Source: Gloeocapsopsis crepidinum LEGE 06123 (lineage in GTDB: Bacteria > Cyanobacteriota > Cyanobacteriia > Cyanobacteriales > Chroococcidiopsidaceae). Taken from it: a stretch of 59,644 bases of DNA. Positions 18,023 to 26,743 of this stretch are shown here, one piece after another (within the stretch, counting starts at the first letter, position 1; every line of letters begins with the position of its first letter). Below the pieces are notes generated by a model that ran no database searches, had not been told where the DNA came from, and was given only the letters and a program-made list of their open reading frames with translations. A program made the position numbers and the translations under genes. The DNA is taken from assembly GCF_015207655.1 (NCBI RefSeq), contig NZ_JADEWN010000030.1, positions 1 through 59,644 on the forward strand. Direction: 5' to 3'.

Positions 18023-19486
18023 ATGCTGATTCAAACCCCAGATTGGGTCAAGCACGCTGTTTTTTATCAAATTTTTCCAGATCGTTTTGCTCAAAGCAAG
18101 CAACCACGCAAGCGATTATTGAAAAACGCCTCGTGGCAAGATTGGCATGAGATGCCGACACTCCAAGGCTACAAAGGTGGCGATTTATGGGGTGTGACCG
18201 AACAGCTAGACTACTTGCAGAATTTGGGGATTACTGCCATCTACTTCACCCCCATCTTTCAATCAGCAAGTAACCATCGCTATCATACGCACGATTATTA
18301 CCAAGTCGATCCGCTATTGGGAGGAAACAGCGCATTTAAAGAACTGCTAGACGCTTGTCACGATCGCAATATGAAAGTCGTTTTGGATGGAGTCTTTAAC
18401 CATTCAAGTCGCGGCTTTTTCTTTTTCCACGATGTCTTAGAGAATGGTCAACATTCCCCTTGGGTCGATTGGTTTAAAATCCAAGATTGGCCTTTATATC
18501 CTTATGATGAGAATTTTCCAGCAAACTATGGTTGTTGGGCGGGAATTCGGGCGCTACCAGAATTTAATCATGATAACCCAGAAGTGCGCGAGTACATTAT
18601 GGAAATTGCGGAATATTGGATTAAGTTTGGGATCGATGGTTGGCGTTTGGATGTGCCGTTTGAAGTGAAAACCCCTGGTTTTTGGCAAGAGTTTCGCGAT
18701 CGCGTTAAAGCACTCAATCCTGAAGCTTATATTGTTGGGGAAGTTTGGGGAGATTCGCGTCAGTGGCTCGATGGTACGCAGTTTGATGGCGTGATGAATT
18801 ACTTATTCGCTGGACCTACGATCGCTTTTGCCGCAGGCGATCGCATTGTTCCTCAACAAGTTAAAGGACCTTCTTATGAAGCGTATCCATCTCTATCTGC
18901 AACTGAGTATGCAGAGAAAATGCAACAACTTTTGCAACTGTATCCGTGGGAAATTCAACTGACACAGTTAAATCTACTTGCTAGTCACGATACGGCAAGG
19001 TTGATGTCAATTGCCGATGGCGATCTTTCTAGTGTCAAATTAGCAACGCTACTTCTTTTAACTTTTCCTGGTGCGCCTAGTATCTATTACGGCGATGAAG
19101 TTGGCTTAGCTGGAGGTTTAGATCCTGATTCTCGTCGTGGTTTTCCCTTGGAAGCCCACTGGGAACGCGATATTTTAGAATGCCACCGTCAACTGATTGC
19201 ATTGCGACAGACTCACCCAGCGTTACGCGTAGGAACATACCGAGTTCTCTATGCAGATGCTACTATTTATGTTTTTGCACGCATCCTAGAAGATGAAGAA
19301 ATTGTTATTGCTATTAATACTGGTAAGACACCAGCAAGTGTAGCTGTACCCGCAAATGATTTGAAATCTCAACCAAATCAGGTTTTGTATGGAGATGGCG
19401 TCGCTCAATGGCATAGTGCAGGTGAATCGATTCAGATCAAGTTAACCTTGCCTGAGCGCTCTGGGTGTATCCTTGGTGTAGCTTAG
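18023..19486 (+). CDS. Alpha-amylase family (GH13) neopullulanase/cyclomaltodextrinase-like
   Basis: A 487-residue GH13 enzyme. Conserved regions appear in order: YFTPIFQS, VVLDGVFNHSS, DGWRLDVP (nucleophile Asp about 211), VGEVWG (acid Glu about 240) and LLASHDTAR. The start VKHAVFYQIFPDRFAQ and the short N-terminus match the GH13_20/neopullulanase-like group without an extra N-terminal starch-binding domain. No signal peptide, so it probably acts on cytoplasmic maltodextrins. Confidence 0.9.
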   Translation: MLIQTPDWVKHAVFYQIFPDRFAQSKQPRKRLLKNASWQDWHEMPTLQGYKGGDLWGVTEQLDYLQNLGITAIYFTPIFQSASNHRYHTHDYYQVDPLLGGNSAFKELLDACHDRNMKVVLDGVFNHSSRGFFFFHDVLENGQHSPWVDWFKIQDWPLYPYDENFPANYGCWAGIRALPEFNHDNPEVREYIMEIAEYWIKFGIDGWRLDVPFEVKTPGFWQEFRDRVKALNPEAYIVGEVWGDSRQWLDGTQFDGVMNYLFAGPTIAFAAGDRIVPQQVKGPSYEAYPSLSATEYAEKMQQLLQLYPWEIQLTQLNLLASHDTARLMSIADGDLSSVKLATLLLLTFPGAPSIYYGDEVGLAGGLDPDSRRGFPLEAHWERDILECHRQLIALRQTHPALRVGTYRVLYADATIYVFARILEDEEIVIAINTGKTPASVAVPANDLKSQPNQVLYGDGVAQWHSAGESIQIKLTLPERSGCILGVA

Positions 19487-19503
19487 CTCAGTATAGATAG
19501 AAA

Positions 19504-19526
19504 AGGGTTTGGCAATGCCAAACCCT
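19504..19526 (-). terminator. Strong hairpin terminator
   Basis: AGGGTTTGGC and GCCAAACCCT form a perfect 10-bp stem with a 3-nt loop. On the minus strand it is followed by TTTTCTATC, so it terminates the gene at 19551-19862; it also lies 18 bp after the plus-strand GH13 stop and may serve both. Confidence 0.8.
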
Positions 19527-19550
19527 AACATCTAGAGATGATTCTTAGGC

Positions 19551-19862
19551 TTACGAGATAGAATTTCCGGCTTGAGTTAACATTTGACCGAGTTGCTGTG
19601 CTTTTGTGCCAGCTTCGCCACCAGCACTTGCAGCAGCTTCAGCCGTTTTGCCACCAACTTGCTTTAAAGCTTGCGCAATACCAGAAGCATTACCACTAGC
19701 TAATTGGCTTTTTAGTTCGCCTAAGGCGCTAGCAATTTCAGGTGCAGCGTCTTTTAATTGTGCTTCCCAGCTTTCAATGTTAGCCAAAGCAGCTTCAGCA
19801 GGGATAGAGGTTAAACCACCCTGTAAAGCTGAAATGGTGGTATCTAGGTCTGCTTGTGCCAT
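19551..19862 (-). CDS. Small Ala/Gly-rich helical protein of unknown function
   Basis: A 103-residue protein, almost entirely predicted helix: rich in Ala, Gln, Gly and Ser, with no cysteine and one tryptophan. Segments such as AEAALANIESWEAQLKDAAP and GGKTAEAAASAGGEAGTKA look like amphipathic, LEA-like or four-helix stretches. No signal peptide or catalytic motif. Its own strong terminator and monocistronic setting suggest a real expressed gene. Confidence 0.7.
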   Translation of the reverse strand: MAQADLDTTISALQGGLTSIPAEAALANIESWEAQLKDAAPEIASALGELKSQLASGNASGIAQALKQVGGKTAEAAASAGGEAGTKAQQLGQMLTQAGNSIS

Positions 19863-20141
19863 GATGTTTACCCAAAAGGTGTTTCCTTAATTTATTGTAA
19901 AGAAATCTTGTATTTTGTAAAGAGTAATTAAGTTAAATTAAGTTTAAGCAAATATTTCTAATTTTATTTTCACAATACATAAATATTTTAATAGTAAAAA
20001 TTCCTATTAACTTGCAACGACAACAGGTCAATTTGATAAAGTGAGCAAATCTCATCTATAATCTGCTCACAAAAGTGTATCTAAATTTGCAATTTACGGC
20101 TGTTTACTAGAACACAATAGCCGCCGCCATCCAAACTCGTG

Positions 20142-20594
20142 TTACTCAGCAGCAACTAAACCTGGTACGAGTACTGCGTCAATGACATGAATCACACCGT
20201 TGTCTGTCAAAATATCGGATTGCAAAACGTTAGCATCATTAATTTTAATCTTTCCACCAGAGGATTCGATTCCAACTACAGAACCTTCGACTGTTTCGGC
20301 TTCCTCAATTTGCATTAAATCTTCAGCTCTCACATCTCCAAAGGCAACGTGATAAGTTAATATTCGCTTTAACTTGTGATTATCTTGCAGTAATGCTTCA
20401 AGCGATACTCCTTCTGGTAGCTTGTTAAATGCTTCGTCTGTAGGTGCGAAGACAGTGTAAGGACCAGGACTTTTCAAAATATCAACTAAGTCTGTGGCTT
20501 TGATTGCTTCTACCAAAGTATTGAAAGTACCGGCATTGACTGCAGTATCTATAATGTCTGCCATGATTGCAACCGTAATAGTGTTAAAATTCAT
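20142..20594 (-). CDS. Fasciclin (FAS1) domain protein
   Basis: A single FAS1 domain with both conserved blocks: GPYTVFAPTDEAFNKLP and the end block NGVIHVIDAVLVP. These domains mediate surface adhesion or matrix contacts. There is no signal peptide, as in many cyanobacterial single-FAS1 proteins. The usual family start corresponds to the internal ATG at 20564 (MADIIDTAV), giving 140 residues; the ATG at 20594 adds ten. Neither has a good ribosome-binding site. Confidence 0.88.
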   Translation of the reverse strand: MNFNTITVAIMADIIDTAVNAGTFNTLVEAIKATDLVDILKSPGPYTVFAPTDEAFNKLPEGVSLEALLQDNHKLKRILTYHVAFGDVRAEDLMQIEEAETVEGSVVGIESSGGKIKINDANVLQSDILTDNGVIHVIDAVLVPGLVAAE

Positions 20595-20711
20595 TAATAA
20601 AATGAAAACGTTTGCTTAGCATCTATCAACAGAAAGGTTGTAGTATAAAGTGATGAGACTGTAACTATAAATGTGCTGATAAACTAAGAGAGATCCCCAG
20701 CACAAAATACT

Positions 20712-20945
20712 ATGCTCAAGCGTTCTAAGTTCGAGACGACCCAAACTCAAATTATGCATCGGGCAGAAGAATTAATCGGTGCAGCTTCAAACCGTTACCG
20801 GATCACAGTACAAGTAGCCAACCGTGCTAAGCGTCGTCGTTACGAAGATTTTGATAATATAGACGATCCGATGATGAAGCCAGTCATTCGGGCAATTATT
20901 GAAATGTCTGATGAGTTGACTCAACCAGAAATTATTGGGGAGTAA
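20712..20945 (+). CDS. rpoZ: RNA polymerase omega subunit
   Basis: A 77-residue protein with the omega pattern [25 protein letters not shown] and a C-terminal [13 protein letters not shown] helix, of usual cyanobacterial length. It helps assemble the RNA polymerase beta' subunit. It lies 10 bp before the next gene. Confidence 0.92.
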   Translation: MLKRSKFETTQTQIMHRAEELIGAASNRYRITVQVANRAKRRRYEDFDNIDDPMMKPVIRAIIEMSDELTQPEIIGE

Positions 20946-20955
20946 TAATTAGGCT

Positions 20956-21522
20956 GTGAAACGCAAGCGATCGCTAATATTCATCACTGCAATTGCAGTT
21001 GTCTGTCTAGTTTCTTTGGGTTCAGGAAGATATAACGCAAATCAACTGGCATTCCAACAACCAGCGATCGCTCAAAGTGTCCGTATAAGTGATGTTTGGC
21101 AACAAGTTTATCAACAGCTACCCGACTTACCACTAGAAAACCAGTACATTAGCCGACAAACTGGGAAAGTCGATCCAGAAAACACGTTGGTATGGCGCTT
21201 AATTAGCTATCATACTTACGTCAAAGGACGTCCGCCAAACTATCGACTCGATTGGAAGTTAACTTTGGCTGATTATCTCGGTGCAAACGAATGGATTCGG
21301 GAAGAAAGTTATCCAGGAAACGATACATTGCGACAAAATCCCCTAGAAGGCGATCGCACTGCAATTGAACGCCTTAACCGCGATCAACGAAATGCACTAG
21401 TGCAAGCGCTTGTGAATGTTTTTAGTAGCGATTCGGCTACAGCAACTCCTGCAACACCAAGCCCTGAGACACAACAAGAACTACCGCCCCAGCCAGGAGG
21501 CGCAAGACTACTAATGCCATAA
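20956..21522 (+). CDS. Secreted protein of unknown function
   Basis: A 188-residue protein starting at GTG 20956, preceded by GGGGAG in the end of rpoZ. A signal peptide (MKRKRSLIFITAIAVVCLV, cleavage perhaps after AIAQS) leads to a domain with NQYISRQTGKVDPENTLVWRLISYHTYVKGRPP and RLDWKLTLADYLG, then a Pro/Thr/Gln-rich tail. It is a cyanobacterial hypothetical family found downstream of rpoZ; function unknown. Confidence 0.75.
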   Translation: MKRKRSLIFITAIAVVCLVSLGSGRYNANQLAFQQPAIAQSVRISDVWQQVYQQLPDLPLENQYISRQTGKVDPENTLVWRLISYHTYVKGRPPNYRLDWKLTLADYLGANEWIREESYPGNDTLRQNPLEGDRTAIERLNRDQRNALVQALVNVFSSDSATATPATPSPETQQELPPQPGGARLLMP

Positions 21523-21531
21523 TCAAGTTAT

Positions 21532-21897
21532 ATGGAGCGTGTTGTCAAAAGTGGGACTGGTTGGCGCGTTGGTTGGAACCCTAGTGCTACACAATATCAA
21601 GCTTTAATTGGTACAGATGACTGGGCAATTGAACTGACATCTGCTGAATTTAATGATTTTTGTCGATTATCACTACAGCTAGCAGAATCAATCGCTCAAA
21701 TTGCACAGGAATTGATGGACGAAGAAAAGATTAGTTGTGAAGCTGAGAGTGATTTACTGTGGATGGAAGTAACAGGCTATCCTCATGCTTACAGTTTACG
21801 CTTTATTCTGCATACAGGACGAGGAGTAGAAGGCAGTTGGACACCTCAAGCTGTTCCTAGTTTAATTCAAGCAGTCCAAATGATTCAGGTTTTCTAG
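21532..21897 (+). CDS. DUF1818 family protein
   Basis: A 121-residue protein matching the cyanobacterial DUF1818 family: GTGWRVGWNP near the start, WAIELTSAEFNDFCRL, and a C-terminal GRGVEGSWTPQAVPSLIQA. Soluble, function unknown. It follows the secreted protein by 9 bp and probably shares the rpoZ transcript. Confidence 0.85.
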   Translation: MERVVKSGTGWRVGWNPSATQYQALIGTDDWAIELTSAEFNDFCRLSLQLAESIAQIAQELMDEEKISCEAESDLLWMEVTGYPHAYSLRFILHTGRGVEGSWTPQAVPSLIQAVQMIQVF

Positions 21898-21938
21898 TTT
21901 TCATTGTTGCTTAACTGTGCTAGCATTAATATTCTTGA

Positions 21939-22012
21939 CGGGGCGTAGCGCAGCTTGGTAGCGCGCCACTTTGGGGTAGTGGAGGTCGTGGGTTCGAATC
22001 CCGCCGCTCCGA
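21939..22012 (+). tRNA. tRNA-Pro, anticodon GGG
   Basis: The acceptor arms CGGGGCG and CGCTCCG pair (one G-U). The anticodon stem CCACT/AGTGG encloses the loop TTGGGGT, giving anticodon GGG. A T-arm with GTTCGAATC follows, and a discriminator A. CCA is not encoded. Confidence 0.95.
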
Positions 22013-22123
22013 TTGACTAAAAACCCTTTTTACACAACATATATAGCTTTCTCTAATACCATTTATTGTTATTGAGAGTGCGGAATTATCAATAAGTCTC
22101 ATTTAACGGTCATATTGAGTCAA

Positions 22124-25100
22124 TTACGCTGCCCCAAATATCCCTACGGTTTCGTTGAAGGAGTTCACGAGCAAGACGATCTGGTTTGCATCGTCGTCCT
22201 CAAACACGCCATCCAAGCCTTTATGATGCAGATCCGTGAAGGGCGGCTCATAGAGCAAGCCTGGATCCATTACGCCGTTTTGGGTCAGGTGGTCGATGAT
22301 GGTTTCTACAAAGCGAATTTGATTAGCGCTAAAGTTGCCGCCCTCTAGATACTGGGCAAAGGCAATTTTTGCAGCGTTACGGTCTAATCCGACAAGTTTA
22401 CGAATAAAGAGCTTGAGGTGCAGATCCTTACCAAAGACTTGCTCGAATTGCTCTCGACTCCCGATTTCTTCTGCTCCAAAGAGCATTTTTTCTAAAGACT
22501 CCAGATCGGTTTGGGTTAGGGGGGCATTGCGCTTAAGTTTGGCGATCGCGATGTGGTCTTCATGGTTGCGAATGTAGGCTTCGACCTTCTTACGATATTG
22601 GTAAGAACTGAAGCCCGTATTATGAGCGGGTACATCAACCTCCTGGACTTGTCCAAGTTCATCCGCGAAGTCGGTGTAGACGATGCACTGCGCCTGGCGA
22701 TCAATAAACTTAATCAGATCTCGCAAGTGAATCCGTACATAGTCGATCATCCAGGGAGTTACATCCATCCACCAATCTTCTGCCTGGACTTCTTGGATCA
22801 GGGAGAGTTGATCTCTGACCATCGGAATGTCTTTCTTCTCAAGTTGGCTTAAGAGATCTCGCACTTTGTCGCGTAGGTTGACAAAATCATTCGTGCGCTT
22901 CAAGATTGAGAGTTGGAGTTTGAGGCAGAGGAGATCAAATTCTTTGGCAAGGCGATTTTCAGTCGGCAGACCATTGGGAAGTAGCGCCAAGGACTCGGCG
23001 ATCGCCTCCACATCGTCTTCACTAAGTTGGTTCCAGCGCTCTCGATTGGAGAATTCTTCTACTGTTTGCAGGTGGCGGCGAACCAAGAAGTTTGATCGCT
23101 CCATTGTCGCTACGTGCTGATGGAGGTCGTCTAGGAGAGTATTTCGCAGTTCGGCTTGCTCCGAATTGTGGGTTGCCCTTTCGTTGATCAATTGGGTTAG
23201 TTCAAGACGGGTTTTGACGAGGCGGGTTGTTAGGGTTTCGTTGAGCTTTTGGCTAGCTTCAGGAATTTGCTGGTTAAAGAAATCAAAGTTACCGCACAGA
23301 TCAAACACCAAAAACTCTTGCTTATTGTCGTCTATGCCAAAAAGGTCTGGGCAAAGGCGAGTACCTCGCCCGATCATCTGGTTGAACTTGACTTGTGAAT
23401 AGACGGGTTTGAAGAAAACCAGGTTGACGACTTCGGGGACATCAACGCCAGTGTCGAGCATATCTACAGAAACGGCAATAGTTGGCTCTTTATTGGCTTG
23501 GGAGAATTCGTCTAGGAGATTCTGGGCGTAAGTGTTGTGGCTGTCGATGACTTGAGCAAATTTGCCTTTGTAGTGGGGGTAGTTGATATCGAAGCGTTGA
23601 ACGATAAACTGAGCATGATTATGGTTACGGGCGAAGATAATGGTCTTACCCAGGCGATCGCCTCCGTCTACTTTTAGCCCTCGTTGCATCAGCAACTCTA
23701 GTGCCTGGTCTACAGTGCTGATATTGAAGAGCCACTGGTTCAAAGCTGCTGCATTCACCTGGTCGGGGATGGCTCCGGTGTCCTCATCTCTGAATTTTTC
23801 CTCGTATTCTTCCTGTTCTTGGGGTGAGAGGTCTGCGTACCTGACCCCTGTACGTAAAAACTTGAAGGGAACATCCACCCCCCTTGAGGGGACGAGGTAG
23901 CCGTCTTTGACAGCATCATCAAGTTCGTAGGCAAAAGAAGGTACTCCTGGCTCTAAGTCAAAGATGCGGTAGGTGTCTCGGTGAACTTCAGCTCGGGGAG
24001 TAGCAGTTAAACCCACCAAAAGAGCATCAAAGTATTCAAACAGGGCGCGATATTTCTTGTAAATCGAGCGGTGTGCCTCATCAACGACAACTAGATCAAA
24101 GTGTCCTGGACTAAAGAACCGCCCAGTTTCATCGGTGCGCCCGTTGTTTCGATTAATGGCGTTGAGCATCGTTGGATAGGTGGAGAGTACGACATTGGCA
24201 CTCTCAACTGCTTTGTCTTGCGTTAAATTTATAGGAGTGACATTGGGGAGATGGGTTTTAAAGGCACGGAAGGCTTGGGTGAGAAGGGCATTGCGGTCAG
24301 CGAGGAAGAGGACGCGCTTCACCCAATTAGCTCGCATCAGCAGGTCAACTAAAGCGATCGCAGTACGGGTTTTTCCTGTTCCGGTTGCCATCACCAGCAG
24401 GGCTTTGCGTCCTTTCTTCTCGTCAAAGGTTTCAGTAATGCGGCGAATGGCTTCGGTCTGATAACTGCGCTCGACGATGCTGGGGTTAACTTGAACCAGA
24501 TGGAGCCGTTTGCGGTGGGTACGGCGGAAGATGAGGCGTTCTAGCTCGTCTTTTTTGAGGAAGCCCTGGATCTCGCGGGGTGGATAGTTTAGGTCGTCCC
24601 AGATCCATTGGTCGTAGCCGTTAGTGTAGAAGATGACAGGACGTTGACTAAAGCGTTGTTCTAGACAATCGGCATATAGTTTAGCTTGGTGTTTGCCTTG
24701 GGTGGGGTTTTTAGTCGTGCGTTTGGCTTCGATGAGGGCAAGCGGTTTGCCATCACTGCCCCAAAGTACGTAGTCTACTTTGCCTTTACCCGTCTCGTTG
24801 GGCATTCCTTGCACTTCGTACTCTGTCCATCCGGTGCGCTCAATGTTCCAGCCCGCTTCTTTAAGAAGTACGTCAATTAGGTAGCGGCGGGTGTCGGCTT
24901 CGTTGTAGTCGTGGGTGTCGGGGACAGCTTGGTTTTGCTGCTTGAGGGCGGCGATTTCTAGTTTAAGGGTTTCTAGTTGCTGTTCTGTTTGCCGTTGCCG
25001 TTCTTCGGCGATGCGGCGCATCTCGTCTGCCTGGGAAAGTTGGGTTTCTAGTTCCTGGAGTTGGGGCAGGGAGAGGTCAAGATTTGCGGATGCGTTGCTG

Positions 25101-25528
25101 TGGGGGATGAGGTGGCGATCAAACTTAAGGGAGGGAATATTTTTGCCATCGGGAGCGTAAGAGCGGTACAGCCAGTAAAGAAAGTGGAAAAGTTCTTGAA
25201 CAAGGTGGAGGGCATCTTTTTCCGTGATACTGGTGGAGTCGTGGACAGCAACGTTTCCCATCTTGTGAATGGCACGGATTTTGGGGAAGAGTCCAGGTTT
25301 TAGGTTATCTTGAAAGGTTTGCTCGTGAATGAGGGCAGCAAGGTTGCTATCGTAAGGGAGTTGAAGGTAGGGATCGTTGGCATAGAGCCAGTGAACAGCT
25401 TGCTCTAGGGTGAAGCGGGTATAGAAGCAACTGGCGCGTGGGGCAGTGTAGACTAAGCTCTCGGCGTGGGCGGCGTCGTGTTCAAATTGCGGGTAGTGGG
25501 TGTGGAGAAAGTCAAAATTGGATGCCAT
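22124..25528 (-). CDS. hsdR: Type I restriction enzyme, R subunit
   Basis: A 1134-residue motor/nuclease subunit. It has an N-terminal DUF4145-like helical domain (about 20-130), a coiled coil rich in Glu/Gln (about 150-200), and an HSDR_N nuclease domain with the PD-(D/E)xK pattern KVDYVLWG...ALIEAKR. The helicase lobes carry MATGTGKTRTA (Walker A), VVDEAHRSIYKK, GLTATPR and QMIGRGTRLCPDL, and an EcoEI-type C-terminal domain is present. It translocates DNA and cleaves unmethylated targets together with HsdM and HsdS, which lie 3-7 kb away on the same strand; intervening genes are foreign to the system. Confidence 0.93.
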   Translation of the reverse strand: MASNFDFLHTHYPQFEHDAAHAESLVYTAPRASCFYTRFTLEQAVHWLYANDPYLQLPYDSNLAALIHEQTFQDNLKPGLFPKIRAIHKMGNVAVHDSTSITEKDALHLVQELFHFLYWLYRSYAPDGKNIPSLKFDRHLIPHSNASANLDLSLPQLQELETQLSQADEMRRIAEERQRQTEQQLETLKLEIAALKQQNQAVPDTHDYNEADTRRYLIDVLLKEAGWNIERTGWTEYEVQGMPNETGKGKVDYVLWGSDGKPLALIEAKRTTKNPTQGKHQAKLYADCLEQRFSQRPVIFYTNGYDQWIWDDLNYPPREIQGFLKKDELERLIFRRTHRKRLHLVQVNPSIVERSYQTEAIRRITETFDEKKGRKALLVMATGTGKTRTAIALVDLLMRANWVKRVLFLADRNALLTQAFRAFKTHLPNVTPINLTQDKAVESANVVLSTYPTMLNAINRNNGRTDETGRFFSPGHFDLVVVDEAHRSIYKKYRALFEYFDALLVGLTATPRAEVHRDTYRIFDLEPGVPSFAYELDDAVKDGYLVPSRGVDVPFKFLRTGVRYADLSPQEQEEYEEKFRDEDTGAIPDQVNAAALNQWLFNISTVDQALELLMQRGLKVDGGDRLGKTIIFARNHNHAQFIVQRFDINYPHYKGKFAQVIDSHNTYAQNLLDEFSQANKEPTIAVSVDMLDTGVDVPEVVNLVFFKPVYSQVKFNQMIGRGTRLCPDLFGIDDNKQEFLVFDLCGNFDFFNQQIPEASQKLNETLTTRLVKTRLELTQLINERATHNSEQAELRNTLLDDLHQHVATMERSNFLVRRHLQTVEEFSNRERWNQLSEDDVEAIAESLALLPNGLPTENRLAKEFDLLCLKLQLSILKRTNDFVNLRDKVRDLLSQLEKKDIPMVRDQLSLIQEVQAEDWWMDVTPWMIDYVRIHLRDLIKFIDRQAQCIVYTDFADELGQVQEVDVPAHNTGFSSYQYRKKVEAYIRNHEDHIAIAKLKRNAPLTQTDLESLEKMLFGAEEIGSREQFEQVFGKDLHLKLFIRKLVGLDRNAAKIAFAQYLEGGNFSANQIRFVETIIDHLTQNGVMDPGLLYEPPFTDLHHKGLDGVFEDDDANQIVLLVNSFNETVGIFGAA

Positions 25529-25607
25529 CTAAACGTGTAGCAAAGGACTCTTCATTCAATATTCCCAATTTTGACCGAATATTGAATTAAAATCCATTCA
25601 ACAATAA

Positions 25608-25805
25608 TTGCACCGGAATTATCACAACAACGCGATCGACAAAAAGCGAAAATCGATCGGCGTTTTGCTGCTCAAAGACCGCAAAGGACGCGCTCTTAGC
25701 GATGAAGACGTCCTACACTATAAGCGGATTGTTGTTGCCCTGCAAGAGACAATAGAGCTAATGGCACGTATTGATACAGCCATTCCTGGCTTCCCGATTG
25801 AATAA
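25608..25805 (+). pseudogene. C-terminal fragment of a DNA methyltransferase (type IIG/ISP-like)
   Basis: The 65 codons encode SIGVLLLKDRKGRALSDEDVLHYKRIVVALQET in pieces, followed by an IELMARIDTAI segment. This resembles the last residues of large Eco57I/type ISP restriction-methylases, where a DRxGRxLSxxDxxHYxxIVxAL motif ends the protein. No catalytic NPPY domain lies upstream; the sequence switches directly into the hsdR leader. It looks like a remnant of another restriction system at this site. Assignment is from memory of the family. Confidence 0.5.
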
Positions 25806-25845
25806 AAGCAGGGTAGCAATTGGCAAGAATCGCGAAACTAGCACG

Positions 25846-26369
25846 ATGAAAACACCAGGGTACTTCATTTACATGGATGTTTGTTGTTTCAACAGACCTT
25901 TTGACGATCTCAGGCAAGAAAGAATTCGCCTAGAGGCTGAGGCGGTTATGCTCATTCTTGAAAAGTGTCAATCGGATGAATGGACATTGATTGGAAGTGA
26001 AGTCCTTGATGCTGAAATCGAGAAAACGCCTGATCGAGACAAAATGGAGGCAGTGGTAGCATCTATGACAATTGTCAAAACCAAAGTGGCAATTGATGAA
26101 TCTATTACTCAGAGAGCTAAGGAATTGATGAATCTATTACTCAGAGAGCTAAGGAATTGATGAAACTAAACTTCCAGCTTTATGATGCATTTCATATTGC
26201 TTGTGCAGAAACCTGCAAAGCAGATGTGATGCTGACTACTGACGATCGCTTATTACGTAGAGCGTTGAGATTTAGCAATGTGCTACAAGTGGCGGTAGAG
26301 AATCCCGTTACATGGTTAATGAAAGCTACTCAGGAGGAAGAAGATGAAGATGACACCAATGGAAATTAG
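25846..26369 (+). pseudogene. PIN-domain toxin gene, frameshifted by a 32-bp tandem duplication
   Basis: From ATG 25846 the frame encodes a VapC-like PIN ribonuclease start (FIYMDVCCFNRPFDD with the first acidic residue, then LIGSEVLDAEIE). It runs off frame at the duplication 26091-26164. The second part resumes in another frame with LYDAFHIACAETCKADVMLTTDDRLLRRA, carrying the later acidic residues. Removing one 32-bp unit joins both parts exactly: the two frames differ by 386 nt, and 386-32 is divisible by 3. The joined protein would have about 163 residues. The likely partner follows at 26344. Confidence 0.8.
26091..26164 (+). repeat. Perfect 32-bp tandem duplication (2.3 units)
   Basis: Units at 26091-26122 and 26123-26154 are identical, and the first 10 nt appear a third time at 26155-26164. 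Each unit starts AATTGATGAATCTATTACTC. It disrupts the PIN toxin frame and could be lost by slippage or recombination. Confidence 0.95.
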
Positions 26370-26553
26370 AAGAAAAGGTTATGGGGCATTGGTAAACGCT
26401 TTAGGTGTTGCTGGCACGATCCGATTTCTACAACAGTTTGATATAGGACATGGTGATTATACGAAAGAGCGTCATCAATGGTTAGATGAGGTTAATTTAG
26501 AAGAGTTTCTGAACGATATAAAGCAGCTACGTGAAGAAAAACCTACAACTTAA
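26344..26553 (+). CDS. Probable antitoxin partner of the PIN protein
   Basis: A 69-residue protein (from ATG 26344) with MEIRRKGYGALVNALGVAGTIRFLQQFD and a charged C-terminus. Similar small proteins accompany PIN toxins in cyanobacteria. The AGGAGGAAGAAG stretch before the ATG is a strong ribosome-binding site. It overlaps the toxin's 3' end by 26 nt, so both would be translated together. Its DNA-binding fold is not obvious. Confidence 0.65.
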   Translation: MKMTPMEIRRKGYGALVNALGVAGTIRFLQQFDIGHGDYTKERHQWLDEVNLEEFLNDIKQLREEKPTT

Positions 26554-26626
26554 AATGAAGTAGATGAATAAGTTGTTGTTCTGGCAGTTGCTCGATCGCC
26601 TTGAGGAGAGCTTGTTTGGGGTTCAT
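26543..26626 (-). pseudogene. 27-codon remnant of a small antitoxin-like gene
   Basis: From the ATG at 26626 the minus strand reads MNPKQALLKAIEQLPEQQL and stops after 27 codons. The start resembles DUF2281-like antitoxins (LLKAIEQLPE), which are normally 60-90 residues, so this is probably a truncated remnant. It overlaps the end of the antitoxin gene on the other strand. Confidence 0.35.
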
Positions 26627-26743
26627 AGCATCTACTTAAGTTTGCTTTATATATTGTGCCTGGTATTTGATCGAGGTTTGTAGGCAAAATTCACTTCTCA
26701 AACTAATCTAAGTAGTATCTGTAGGCGCTTAAGCAGTGCGGTA

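Noticed and set aside
21939-22012. tRNA-Pro read as anticodon TGG
   Set aside because: Folding gives the stem CCACT/AGTGG and loop TTGGGGT, which places GGG at the anticodon.
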